64,000 nt of DNA from Chamaea fasciata (GCA_029207755.1 JARCOQ010000025.1:3216820-3280819), one strand, 5' to 3'. Shown: positions 23,845-35,140, counted from the stretch's first letter. Notes: generated from the sequence alone by a model not told the origin. Numbers and translations are program-made.

Positions 23845-25119
23845 TCAGCCTCCCTGCTTATGGCACTGAGAATGGAGTTTCCCAAGGCATTTTTCCAGGG
23901 TTCTCTTTTTTCCTGGGGAAACTGCTCTCTGCACTCAAGGAAGACCTGGACCAGGAATTCGGTGCCCGGTAGTTTCACGGCACAATGATCAAAGAGGCAC
24001 ATCCATCCCATGGGGAGCCCTCATCCCGGGGCACCTGAGGCTGGCCTGACCCACTTCCCTGCACCACGTCCTACTTCTGCTCCCCTGGATCTGCACAGGA
24101 GGATCAGGGATTAGGACACCATCCATCCCAACACCCCCTTAGCCTTCCGCTCCCAGCTCGGAGAGACGCTCCAGGCGTGCAGGAGACCTCATTCATCCCA
24201 CGGGACAATGGTGACTTTTTCCATGGGCTGTGCCTTGGGGAGGGCAGTGAGGAGGAGGAGGCCCAGCTTACCTCGTTATCCGATCAGCTCCTTTAACGCC
24301 CCACATCCCCAGGATTAATGGAAGAGCTTCCCTAAGGCGCCTTAGGCAGGTCCCCTGGAGAAGGAGCACCCATGACCCAGAAGGAAGAAATGGGGAAGGA
24401 GAACTTGGATGAGATGGAGCACTGGCACTGGCCCGGCTGGGAAGGGTTTATCAGGCTGGTGTGTGCTGGCGTGGGGATCCCACACTCCGTGCTGAGAGCC
24501 CGGGAAAAGCTCCCTTCCATCCCTCTGGCTCTCCCAGGCTGGGCTGGTCTCTCTGCACTCTCTGCAGGGAGTTCAGCACATCTTTGCTGTCCTTTGCCCT
24601 GTGGCTCAACCAGGGGTGTGATCTGGGCACACAACCAAGAGCCCTGCCCCAAAACGCTACATTTACCAAAAAATCACCAACGTCATTACCTTTGGGATGG
24701 GAAGTGGCTTCCCCTCCTACCTTTGCCCAGCTCCAGGCCCTTGGGTGTGTCAGCAGAGCCTGGATTTGTTGTGGGATGCAGACCCCAGCAGCCTCCATGC
24801 TGCACCAGGCACCCGAAACAGAGCCCAGCCAACAGCTCAGACCCACAAAGCTCCGTCCAGTCTTCCCCCAGTGACCTCCTCAAGGTCAGTGGGGCAGAGC
24901 TGGCCACTCCCCAGGCCCCAGGTGGTCTCACAGGGTCCTTCAGCCACCCCGGGACACCCCAAACTTGTGACACACCATGGACCCCAGCACAGCCCCACTT
25001 CCACGTCGGCCACTCCCAAACTCCCCACTGCTCCTCCCACCTTTGCCCCTCTTCCCAAGCGCTCCCCACCCCACCCCTTCCTGCCCCCAACACCTTAAAC
25101 AACATTAAACACTTAATGG

Positions 25120-25276
25120 CAATTAATACGCTTTAATGCAGGTTTTGGGGCCAACTGGCCGCTTAGAGGGTGCTTAAACCATCAACCCCTCTCAATCCCG
25201 TTGCCCTTGTCACACAAAGTTAGCCGAGCCCCTCGTCAGCCTCCCCCCTCCCTGGAGGAGGCCGGAGGGTATAAAA
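25120..25276 (+). promoter_or_regulatory. RH2: RH2 proximal promoter
   Basis: A TATA box (TATAAAA, 25270-25276) lies 245 bp before the start codon, so transcription probably begins near 25,300. About 145 bp upstream is CAATTAATA (25120-25128), resembling the RAX/PCE-1 site of photoreceptor promoters. CTCAATCCC near 25,190 is a weak CRX-like core. Motif assignments are by eye. Confidence 0.65.
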
Positions 25277-25520
25277 CCACCCCGGGGGCAGCACCGCCAG
25301 CCCCCGGCGCGGCACAGGGCAGGGCACCACCTCCATCCCCTCAACTTCTGCTGCTCCCAGTAACTCGTCCCATTTTTTAGATCGGAGGGGAATCCTCTCC
25401 CTGCGCATTTTCCGCCTTGGGAGGGGGTGGGGCTTCCCTTTTTTTTTAATTAATCGGGGTGGGAACGCGATTCCTTGCAGAAAACCCCTCCGGCAGAGCA
25501 GCTCCCGTAGGCAGGGCAGG

Positions 25521-25881
25521 ATGAACGGGACGGAGGGGATCAATTTTTACGTGCCTATGTCCAACAAGACGGGGGTGGTGCGGAGCCCCTTCGAGTACCC
25601 GCAGTACTACCTGGCCGAGCCCTGGAAATATCGCCTCGTGTGCTGCTACATCTTCTTCCTTATCTCCACCGGCTTCCCCATCAACTTCCTCACCCTCCTG
25701 GTCACCTTCAAGCACAAGAAGCTCCGGCAGCCCCTCAACTACATCCTGGTCAACCTGGCGGTGGCTGACCTGTGCATGGCCTGCTTTGGCTTCACCGTCA
25801 CCTTCTACACCGCCTGGAACGGCTACTTCGTGTTTGGCCCCATCGGCTGCGCCGTCGAGGGATTCTTTGCCACGCTGGGAG
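25521..25881 (+). CDS. RH2: RH2 exon 1
   Basis: Codes residues 1-120 plus one base, from [18 protein letters not shown] through the extracellular loop residues Cys110 and Glu113. Donor GTAAGG follows. The 361-nt length is canonical. Confidence 0.98.
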
Positions 25882-28668
25882 GTAAGGGATGGGAATGGGG
25901 GCCTGGGGATTCCTTCTGCTGGGCTTTGAGAGCCTGGCTCCATCCCTTCATGGCACTGTTGGGGTGTGCAGAGTCGTTCCCCCCCGTGTGGAGCTCGCCC
26001 TGCGCTTAAAACTGGGGAGGAAAAACAGATTTCTGCGTGCTTGGCCTCGATAGCAAGGAGCCTCCGTGGCATCGCGGCAGGGAAAGGAAGCCTGGGATGG
26101 GATCCTCGTTTGCAGGATCCAGCCTGGGGTCACCTGGCCCTGCTGGTCACTGGGGGTGTCAAGCCAAGGTGGTCACCAGGGACCTGCCAGGGATGACCAC
26201 AGCATGTTCCTGAATCAACGCCAAGCAGATCAGACCAAGAATAGGCTTGGACCTGATCGCCTTAGAGGTCTCTTCCCAACCTGCATGATTCCATGATTAT
26301 TCCTTTGCCCAAAGGCTTCCCTTTTAGCGGGAATGGAGGGTTTAGAAGGGGAAGAGAAATCCCTCAGAAAGGGAACCCCATGGAAGAGCTACAGGCGTGG
26401 AGAGGTGAGAGGGCTCAGAGCTTATCCATGGGCAAAATGAAAGGGAGGACGATCCAGGGTGGTTTCCAGGCGCCACAGGGATGGCTCAGCACCAGGTTTG
26501 GCTGCCCTTGGGATTTTCCTTGAGGCATTTCTCAGGAACTCAACTGCTGCCAACACTTTGCCCAGCGGAAAAACAGGGAGAATTCACTCAACAGCCAGCC
26601 CTGCCCACGCCACACCTCGTGATGGATCTGACAGCCAACAGTCCTTGTTGGAGAGACCCAGAGCCACCACAGGGACTTTGCTTTCCTTCCCCTAAACCGG
26701 GCCATTTCCCCCAGTGATGCTGCTCTGGAAACACGCATTTTAAAAATACGGGTATTCTGCCAAAGGCACAGCTGGATGTCCTGATCCAAGCCGAGGAGCA
26801 AGGAAAGGCTTGGTTTTGGGGTCAGAAGATCCCTAAGTCTTCCCCATCGCTGCTCAGTGAGCCTTGGGCAGCGTTATTTTGTCTCTCCAATGTTTGTACC
26901 TCTCAAAGGAGGAGGAGGAGGCTCCTGTTCCCAGGGAGGGAAGTTGGCTGGGAAGCAGCGGCTGTTTGAGCAGCAGGTCCCCAGCGAATCCCAGCACAGG
27001 GTGTCGTTATCAGCAGCTTATCACAGCTGGGGGCATTAGCAGGCTTACAGCACCGACTAAGCGCTCCCAAATCCCCTGAAGTTTAATTATCCCTCATAAA
27101 TACATGTGCACGTTTGCCCACCCACACAGTCCCCCTCCCCGATCCAGCGCCGGCGGAAGGAAGGCTCCTGAAATGCACATTTAAAGGAATCAACAGGTTT
27201 GGAGGCACCAGGCAGCATTGCCGGGAATTGTGCCTCCCCACGCCCAGGTGGGATTCACCCCCTTGATTCCTAATTTATTAAAACCCCCACGGTGATTCCT
27301 CCTCCGCCCCCAGCACCCCCTCGGCTCCCAGGTGCACGTTACTGGGTGGAGGATTCCCAGTTTTTTAGCAGGATTGCTGCTTATCCCACACTGATCCCCA
27401 GCTCCCCCTGCTCTCCCCTGGGAGCACCAAGGCAAGGTGGAGCCCAGAGGAGCTCTGAGCACCCTGTGGGCTCTCCCTCTCCTCCCCGCAGGCCAGGTCG
27501 CCCTGTGGTCCCTGGTTGTCCTGGCCATCGAGCGCTACATCGTCATCTGCAAGCCCATGGGCAACTTCCGCTTCTCGGCCAGCCACGCCATGATGGGCAT
27601 CGCCTTCACCTGGGTCATGGCCATCTCCTGCGCCGCCCCGCCGCTCTTCGGCTGGTCCAGGTGAGCCCGAGGGTCTCCAGCAGCAGCTCCTGGATCCCTC
27701 CCACGCAGGAAGTGCTCAGCCTCGGAGGAGGGAAATGAATGTCCCGTTCCCCTGGCAGTGTCACAGCGAGCTGACACTGCGTGCTCGAGCACACCCAAAC
27801 CCCATGTCCCCCATCCTCAGGGAATTCCCTGATTTCCCCCCGAGGAGGGTCCTGGAGCAGATCCCGACTTTTCTCCCTGCCAGGTACATCCCAGAGGGGA
27901 TGCAGTGCTCCTGTGGGCCCGACTACTACACCCACAACCCCGACTTCCACAACGAGTCCTACGTGCTCTACATGTTCGTCATCCACTTCATCATCCCCGT
28001 CGTCATCATCTTCTTCTCCTACGGGCGCCTCGTCTGCAAAGTCCGCGAGGTAACGGCCGGAGGGGACAGACGGGGACAGGCCAGGTGGCCCAGGCAGGAC
28101 GGGGGACGTGGGCTGGGGGTGGAAGGCTGCCCCTCACCACCCTGTCCGTCCACAGGCAGCTGCCCAGCAGCAGGAATCGGCCACGACCCAGAAGGCGGAG
28201 AAGGAGGTGACGCGGATGGTGATCCTCATGGTGCTGGGCTTCATGCTGGCCTGGACGCCCTACGCCGTGGTGGCGTTCTGGATCTTCACCAACAAGGGCG
28301 CCGACTTCACGGCCACGCTGATGGCAGTGCCTGCCTTCTTCTCCAAGAGCTCCTCCCTCTACAACCCCATCATCTACGTGCTCATGAACAAACAGGTGAG
28401 ACGCCCCAGGGCTGGGCATCTTGCTCCTTCCCAGCAGGGGTTGGACCTCAGTCCATCCATCCAGGGACTCCCGGCCCTGCAGCACGTCCCTGCTGGCCCC
28501 CCAGTGCCACCGTTCTCATTTCTGTCCCCTCCCCAGTTCCGTAACTGCATGATCACCACGATCTGCTGCGGCAAGAACCCCTTTGGGGACGAAGACACCT
28601 CCTCTGCTGTATCCCAGAGCAAGACCGAGGTCTCCTCTGTGTCCTCCAGCCAAGTATCGCCCGCATAG
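25521..28668 (+). CDS. RH2: RH2 green-sensitive cone opsin (complete, five exons)
   Basis: RH2 is an 11-cis-retinal-bound GPCR that activates transducin in green-sensitive cones. Five exons (361, 169, 166, 240 and 132 nt) reproduce the RH1/RH2 exon structure and give 355 residues plus stop. Visible hallmarks are Asn2 and Asn15 glycosylation sites, Glu113 counterion, Cys110-Cys187 disulphide pair, ERY 134-136, Lys296 for the retinal Schiff base, NPIIY 302-306, palmitoylation Cys322/Cys323 and a Ser-rich tail ending VSPA. Gln122 rather than Glu marks RH2 rather than rhodopsin. Other tuning-site residues are Asp83, Met86, Thr97, Ala164, Met207 and Ala292. The sequence is very close to chicken green opsin as I remember it. 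There are no frameshifts, and every intron has GT-AG ends. Confidence 0.98.
26235..26302 (+). repeat. CR1 LINE 3' end in RH2 intron 1
   Basis: GGCTTGGACCTGATCGCCTT, then a 'gaggtctcttcccaacctg' block and terminal CATGATTCCATGATT, is a CR1 tail in sense orientation. Confidence 0.85.
27492..27660 (+). CDS. RH2: RH2 exon 2
   Basis: Acceptor CTCCCCGCAG and donor GTGAGC enclose 169 nt with Gln122, ERY and the third and fourth helices, ending FGWS. Confidence 0.98.
27884..28049 (+). CDS. RH2: RH2 exon 3
   Basis: Acceptor CTCCCTGCCAG and donor GTAACG enclose 166 nt with Cys187, His211 and the fifth helix. Confidence 0.98.
28156..28395 (+). CDS. RH2: RH2 exon 4
   Basis: Acceptor CCGTCCACAG and donor GTGAGA enclose 240 nt with the [10 protein letters not shown] loop, Lys296 and NPIIY. 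Confidence 0.98.
28537..28668 (+). CDS. RH2: RH2 exon 5 (C-terminal tail)
   Basis: Acceptor CCTCCCCAG precedes [20 protein letters not shown] and the Ser/Thr-rich phosphorylation tail, ending VSPA and TAG. Confidence 0.98.
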   Translation, partial: FRNCMITTICCGKNPFGDEDTSSAVSQSKTEVSSVSSSQVSPA

Positions 28669-29525
28669 AGCATGGACAGTTTGAACTGGGGTGACCTGCC
28701 AGCTCGGGGACCCAGACAGACGCCCCACAGCCACTCCCTCGTGCCCCGGCCCCCTCCCCTGCAGGAGAATTTAGCTGTGCCCGTCCTGCCGTAGCGTCCC
28801 CTGTGCAGACCCCACCCCACACACCCACGGGGACCCACACGTGGCACTCTGAGCTCTGCCACTCCGAGCCCGGGGAGCCCAGGGCCCAGCCCCAGCTCCC
28901 AGGAGCACGTCACCTCTGGGGGACTGCCCCTACCTGTCCCCATTGTGTTCAAACAGCAGCGGTCGGTGGGGACCCCAAACCTTTTCCTGCCTGAATCCCT
29001 CTCCCCGCCAGCATCGCCCTTCCTTGGGCTCCAGGCAGAGTCACAGCAGCATCCAAGCCTCATTTGCAAAAATCTGAATATTCTGGCAAAGCCCCAGGAA
29101 CAGGACTCCGTGGCCAGGGTGGCCCCTCCTGTCCCTCGCCAGGGCCTGAGCCCGGGGCTCTCCAGAGCCGTGCTCCCGCCGGGATTCCCAGCAGGAATCG
29201 ATTCCCACAGTCGCTATAAATCAATATAACAAACAGAGCCACGAGCAGGCTCTGCTTCCAGCCCGACTCCCTCTAGCCCCAAGACAACACTGTAGATATA
29301 TTTTTTTGTCTTGGAACCTGTAAATATTTGCTCACGTCCTTTGAAGTCTCTATCCCTCTCAACCCTCTCCTTTCTCCTCCTCTTCCCGACTCCAAAGCAG
29401 AGAAATTCCCTTTCCGCCTCTGCTCTGGCTGGACAGGCACGGCCAACCTTGGAGGGTGGGGCCGGGATCCGAGCGTTTTCCTGTACATATTTTATAAATA
29501 AATAATCTCATCTCAGCACAAGGAC
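28669..29525 (+). promoter_or_regulatory. RH2: RH2 3' UTR with Pumilio elements and polyadenylation signal
   Basis: The predicted 3' UTR is about 850 nt and ends after AATAAA at 29497-29502. Three exact Pumilio recognition octamers (UGUANAUA) are present: TGTAGATA 29291-29298, TGTAAATA 29319-29326 and TGTACATA 29482-29489. The 3' end is inferred from the signal only. A second AATAAA near 29,875 could give a longer form. Confidence 0.6.
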
Positions 29526-29549
29526 GTCTGCAGTCAAGGAGTAGGGATT

Positions 29550-29575
29550 AAAAAAAAAAAAAAAAAAAAAAAAAA
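29550..29575 (+). repeat. Poly(A) tract
   Basis: A run of 26 A lies just past the RH2 polyadenylation signal. It could cause internal priming in RNA-seq. Confidence 0.95.
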
Positions 29576-30819
29576 GAAATAAACAGAAGCAGCACAGAGA
29601 AAAACACAGATGCTCAGTCCTTGTCCTTTCTCTTGGGCTCTGGGGAGGAGATGCTGGTGGCCAGCTGTGGGAACACGATGCTGCTCTTGGAGACACAAGA
29701 TGTCCCAAAAACCATGGGAAGGGGGATCTGTGGGTGCCACCATCCCCACAAGGTGACAGCCCCATTAGCTGGAGCACCAAAGTGACAAAAAGAGACAGGC
29801 AGGGCACAGCCCTCGCTGCCCAGCCACTGGCTTTTTGTACTTTAATATATTTAAGATTTCCCCAAGCAGCCTTAAATAAAGCTTCGGCTGAGAGCTTTTC
29901 GCAGAGTTCAAGTTCCCCTTCCTGCGGGGCCCTTCCAGGCAGCGCCGTGATGGAACTGGCAGAGGAAAATTTGTCGGGGAAAAACTGTTCCCTGTGTCGG
30001 TGAATTCCTTACGGAGCGTCTGGAGAGCGATCCCGGTGCCATCGCTGCTGGAACCCCGCCCTCCTCCCCTCCCTGCTCACCTCACACCTGCCCTCTCCGC
30101 TGTTTTTCCTCCTTTTTTGGCTCCAAAGCCACCAAAACCACCGGGAAGCCTGGGATGGGAAGGGATGGGAAGGGATAGGAAGCACTTTTTGCCCCAAAAC
30201 ACCAGGCCCTGGGCAGGAGAAGGATGCGGCCCCAGCCTGGGCTCTGCAGGCACCCTCCTGTCTCTGCACCCACCCAAATCCAGGGCTCCTCCCAGGACTG
30301 CCCTGGAGTAGCTCCCACACCGCTCCTGATACGCTGAATAATTCATGGCCACTCTGCCCATCCCAGGAGCCTTTTTTTGCTTCCCTACAAAGCCCATTTC
30401 CTCCAGTTCCTTTAGAGGCACTGGGGCTGTTTTATAGCGAGCAACTGAATCTGCGGAGGAGCCCTCGGCATCCCTTATCTCCCCCCAGACTCCAGGGTGA
30501 AAACCATGCCAGGAACAGAGCCCTGGACCCCCTGAACAGGCCTGGCCGTGTATCCCCCATGTTTGGGATTATTTGTAAATGCTGCCGCTGTAGCTCAGGG
30601 CTGCTGCCTTTTGCTGCAGCACAGCGATGCTGGGAGAAACCTGAAGGAATCCACCAGGAATCCACAAGGCCCTGGGTGAGGATAAGAGCAGTCTGTGATC
30701 CCTGACAGCAAGTTCTGGGGAGCCTGGGGTTGGGCTGAGGTTTTGCAAACGAATCCCCATGGGTGGGAGTGGCAGGGAGCAGAGTCCAGCCCCGTGGTGC
30801 TGTGGCAGATCCCAGGAGT

Positions 30820-30850
30820 GATTCCAGCAGTGATTCCCACAGTGATTCCT
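30820..30850. repeat. 12-bp tandem repeat, three copies
   Basis: AGTGATTCC-based 12-bp units are repeated in tandem. Confidence 0.7.
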
Positions 30851-31020
30851 CCTGGCTGTTCCCACCTGCACTGCCCGTCCAGCTGCCCTCCAGATGTGCC
30901 ACTGCCCACACCACCACGGAAAATCAACCCCAGCAGAAGAGTTTTACCTCCGAGGTGCTTCTGCCCCACTGCGAGGGACATTCCCAAGGTAGATCCCGCC
31001 CTAGGATGGAGGGAAGAGGG

Positions 31021-31145
31021 GATGGAGGTGTCCAAGGATGTGGCATTCAGTGCTGTGGGCTGGTGACAAGGTGGGGATCAACCACAGGTTGGACTCAGTG
31101 ACCCTGGAGGGTTTTTCCAGCCTCAGGGATTCTGGGATTCTCCTG
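31021..31145 (+). repeat. CR1 LINE 3' fragment
   Basis: The sequence from GATGGAGGTGTCCAAGGATG to the terminal GGGATTCTGGGATTCT matches the CR1 3' end in sense orientation. Confidence 0.8.
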
Positions 31146-32268
31146 CTCTCAGCCGTGCAGGCAGGTTGGCCTCATCCAAGGTGCAAAGGAGCTGCTTTGC
31201 CTGGAAGCTGTGGGTGGGAAAAGAAAGATGAACCTGTCCTAAAAGGGTGACCCCGCTGCTCTGCCTTCAGCCCCTCTGCAGCCGCAGCTGAGGATGATGA
31301 TGGAACTCCTTCTCCTTGACCAAATTCCTAAAAAACCCAAAATATCCAACTCAGAACTCCAAACCATGGGGGCAGGGGAGGAACAACCACCAGACAACGA
31401 GAAACCCAAACCTCACCCAGCCCAACAGACCCACCCCTCATTCAAAGGTTCCTCTTGAAAAACCACCCAGGAGTTCTTTCCTTCCACTTTTCCAGAAATC
31501 CACGGATATATCCAGGCACTGCATTTGCCAGCAGCAGGGACCATCCTGGCATCACCCACTCAGAGCAGGCACCACCACCTGCTTCAGCACCACTGGCCTG
31601 GCACTGCTGCCACCTAAATTCACATGCAAACAGAGGAAAGCAGCCAGATTTATCCAGGGAAAGGAGACAGCTGGAATCTGGGGCCCAAAGGCCATTTCAG
31701 TGTCTGACTCCCATCCCTGTGCAGCTGGGACTGTTCCTTCTCAGCCCAGCACTGCCGTCAGCTGGTTTAGGAAAACGGCAGTAATTGGCTCAATTCATTT
31801 CAAATCAGTTCTCATTTGTGCAAGCAGCACTCGGGGAAAAGCAGCTCGGAGTTAATAACATCCTGATTTGGAGCATCCGCAGGGATGAGGGGGGAGAGCT
31901 CAGTGGGGAGATGTTCTTGGGACAGAACCCCCCCAGAAAAAGGGACAAACCAGGCTCCTGGCCCAGTGCTGCTCCCCACAATCCTCATCCTGCCCAGGGT
32001 TATCTCTCCCTGGCACTGCCTGGATTCCTCCCAGGACATTTTTATCCCATCAGTGTAGAAGGAGCAGCTCCATGCCAGAGGGTCTGGCTCTGCCCATTTG
32101 TCTCTGCCAAAGGAAAAAAAAATCTCCTTGTCCAGCCACTCCAGCAGCTCCGGGAACAAGAAGATTAAAACCCTCAAACATTCCCCCCTTCCCTCTGTGC
32201 CAGCACACACGGGGCTGGGGGAGCCAAATCCCTCTCTGGCGTGCCCAGACCCTGATACCAGGAGGAAA

Positions 32269-32312
32269 AGCTGCTCCTTAAGGGAAAAATCTGCTCCTTA
32301 AGGGAAAAACTG
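32269..32312. repeat. 21-bp tandem duplication
   Basis: CTGCTCCTTAAGGGAAAAA occurs twice in tandem. Confidence 0.85.
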
Positions 32313-32861
32313 CTGGGATTACACCTTGGGGGAAACCAGGATTGCCCCTGACAGTGCCAGGGGGATCTTGCACAGCCCCAGCAGCCCAGGGAGTGTTTAC
32401 CTCCCACCCAGGAGGGTTCAGGAGTCCCCACATTCGTGTCACTTCCCAGCACGGCCACGTTTGTGTCACACCCCCAAGCCCGAATCCATCACGGCCGCCT
32501 GTGTCACGTTAGCAGCAATAAAAGGATTCAAACAGCAATTCCTTACTTTTATGAACAAATGGCCCTGGCTGGATGATTCAGGCAGCATTCAATTCCCAGC
32601 CAGAAAGTGTCAGCAAAATCCCGGCCTCTCACATGTAGGTGGATAACTGCAAATGAGAGGAGGGAATTATTAGCACTTAATAGTCGGTGGGTTTGCACTC
32701 CCCAGCGCTCCTCTCCGGGAGGTGCCAAATGCTGCTCCAACAGCCAGGAGGGCGCAGCCAATGGGGGCTGTAAGGACTGGGGTGAGGGCTGTGGGCACTG
32801 GGATCGACCTCATCCCACTGCCAGGGCCCTGCTCCAGCCCAGCCCTGCTGGAACCCCTTGT

Positions 32862-33315
32862 CTCCTCCAGCCTGTCCTTTCCAGACCCTTTTACCTTCAG
32901 TCCATCCCCTCGGGAGCCCCTTTTCTCCTGCAGACTGTCTTTCCACAGCCCCTTTTCTCCTCCCATCCATCCTCTCCAGAATCCCTCTTATGCTCCAGAC
33001 TTTCCCTTCCAGAGCCCTTTTCTCGTCCACCCCATCCCACCCCGAACCCCTTTTCTCTTCCAGCCTGTCCTTTCCAGAATCTTTTTTTTCTTCCATTCCT
33101 TCCTCTCCAGAGCCCTTTTCTCCTCCAGACTGTCCTTTCCACAGTCTCTTCCCTCCTCCAGAGCCCTCTCTCTCCTCCACCCCGTTCCCTCCAGAATCCC
33201 TTTTCTCCTCCAGCTTGTTCCATCCAAAGCCTTTTTCTCCTTCATCCCATCCTCTCCAGAATCCCTTTTCTCTCCCATCCCATCCCATTCCGAGCCCTTT
33301 TCTCCTCCCCACACC
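32862..33315 (+). repeat. Pyrimidine-rich minisatellite, period 32-33 bp
   Basis: About a dozen diverged units follow the form CCCTTTTCTCCTCCAG, then ACTGTCCTTTCCAGA. Units alternate between an ACTGTCCTTTCC type and a CATCCCATCCTCTCC type, hinting at a ~65-bp dimer. Because the period is near a multiple of three and the sequence is stop-poor, long open frames occur in all six frames. I do not call a gene. Confidence 0.85.
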
Positions 33316-34523
33316 CCCTCTCCCCCCTCCCCACCCTCCCATTCTCAGCTCTCTGCCAACACCACGGGAGCCTCAGGGTCCCCAAGCCCTCGGTGGCACA
33401 ATCCCCCCAGCCCCAGAGGGATCCAGGGAGGCTTCCCCGTGCACCTGGGGCTGCTCCATCCAGCCTCCTCCAGACTCTCCATTTCTCCTTCACCCAGCCT
33501 GCCCGTATTTTTCTTGTTCATCAGACTGACAAATGGGCAGAAAACAGACTCCTGGCGATTTCCTGCACAGGCTGCCCACTCCTCCTCTCCCCCCGGTGAT
33601 GACTGAGAGCTGAAAAAGCAGGAATAGCGTATAAATTTCCTCCCTGCTTTAATAAATACCTCTATTACCTTGTGCTTTCCCCCAGCTCACTGTGCAGCTC
33701 CTGCTGCCCGCCAGGCAGACGTGATAAACCAAAATTCGCGTTTCTGTGGGGAATCAGCAGCAGGGCTCAGGCAGGCTGGCAGCAGCACAGGAGGGGTGAA
33801 GCTCCCGCCTCGGGGGTCTGGCTGCAGCTCCACATCATCCCACGGGGAGATAAATTAATCCTTTTATTACCAAAGGGGAGCTGGAGTTTGTCTGGCCCCT
33901 CTTGGGACACCCTGTCGTGGTCCCAGGGGGAAGAGGGGAGCCACCATTCCCAGGGGCTCATCCCAGACACCTCTGTGCCCCTCGGGGTGAGCCTGGGCTT
34001 TCCTGAAGGGTGGGAATAAGGACAAACCTGCTAAAATCCCACCCAGAGGGTGCAGGGGGAGCAGGAGGGGTTGGTGGTAGAGGGTGAAGGGTTTGAAGGG
34101 TTTGGTGGTGGAGGCAAAGCTATCACAGCTGTGCTGTGGGCAAAGTCCCCGTGCTGGATTTCTCCTCCCTGGGCCTCCTCCTGATCCAAATCTTTACCCG
34201 GGGCTCTCAGGACACCCAGGACGGGATGTGTCACTGTCCCTCGGCCAGGTGACACCTGAGCAGTGCAGGAGCAGCCCGAGCATCCCGGGGGGATGCAGAG
34301 ACCTCGCTCCAACCCCGCCACACCTGAAGGACAACAGGTAACACCCACCGGCCTTTTATACCCCCAGCGCTGCCAGCAGCCCCTGGGGCACCGCTGTCCC
34401 CTCTGTCCCCCCAGCACAGCCTGACCCAGCCCTGCCACTGTCCCCATCTCCTGGGCACAGCGCTGCAGCCTCGGCTCCTCCTCCCCCGGAGCGGGATTGA
34501 TGGCGGCGCTTTGCAAAGCCGGG

Positions 34524-34553
34524 AAAAAAAAAAAACCACACACACACACACAC
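34524..34553. repeat. Poly(A) and (CA)n microsatellite
   Basis: A run of A is followed by about eight CA dinucleotides. Confidence 0.9.
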
Positions 34554-34734
34554 CTTCAAAAGGAGCATTAGGAGGTGGCAGCCACCCAATTTCCCCCTTA
34601 GCCAGCGATTGCTGTGTCTCATCCGCTTCCTGGAGTCTATTTAACTTCTAAATTTAACAAGCTCCTAAACAGGCAGCGGCAGCAAAGTGGCAGCGCCCGG
34701 CTCCCACCCTGCGAGTGGCATTTGGGGACCCAGC

Positions 34735-34880
34735 CCGGGAATGGGAAAATTTCTCCGACGTCTCGATTTGATTTATGGCTCTCGTTAACTCTCCAGGAGG
34801 GCCCCGAGCTGCCCCGAGCGCACGGAACCTCCGAGGAATAAATAATTTACCAGATGGTTAAATATCCTTTAAGGTCTAGA
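34735..34880. promoter_or_regulatory. AT-rich island, candidate conserved element
   Basis: TTTGATTTATGGC, GTTAACTC, AATAAATAATTTACCAGATGG and TTAAATATCC form a low-GC block directly before the AAGGG array. The function is inferred from composition only. Confidence 0.25.
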
Positions 34881-34968
34881 GAACATCGGCGGCGGCGGGG
34901 ATTTCGGAGGGGGAGCGACACGAAATTACAAATTGAGCACCAAAAGCGGGAGGGGATGGCCTGGAACA

Positions 34969-35140
34969 GGGAAGGGAAGGGAAGGGAAGGGAAGGGAAGG
35001 GAAGGGAAGGGAAGGGAAGGGAAGGGAAGGGAAGGGAAGGGAAGGGAAGGGAAGGGAAGGGAAGGGAAGGGAAGGGAAGGGAAGGGAAGGGAAGGGAAGG
35101 GAAGGGAAGGGAAGGGAAGGGAAGGGAAGGGAAGGGAAGG
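34969..35140 (+). repeat. Pure (AAGGG)n pentanucleotide array, about 34 copies
   Basis: About 172 bp are uninterrupted GAAGG/AAGGG repeats on the plus strand. The complementary frames translate to Ser-Leu-Pro-Phe-Pro runs, which are artefacts. Confidence 0.97.

Larger units (their letters stand above)
12605..25100. other. MLN-RH2 intergenic region (includes MLN 5' region)
   Basis: No coding exon was recognised on either strand. The stretch 12,980-13,400 is AT-rich with homeodomain-type TTAATTAC, and 13,670-13,730 has A/T-rich simple sequence. The segment 15,870-15,980 has AT-rich islands (ATTAATCATATC, TTAATTATGCA). Separate entries cover the purine tract, the solo LTR and the paired motif. 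The rest is unique GC-rich DNA. Confidence 0.55.

Noticed and set aside
29550..29575. Poly(A) after RH2 as a sign of a retrocopy
   Set aside because: RH2 here has all four introns with valid splice sites, so the A run is simple sequence.
32607..33606. Plus-strand frames of 330 and 294 codons, Pro/Ser-rich
   Set aside because: They run through a pyrimidine minisatellite that is open in all six frames. No splice context or known domain supports a gene.
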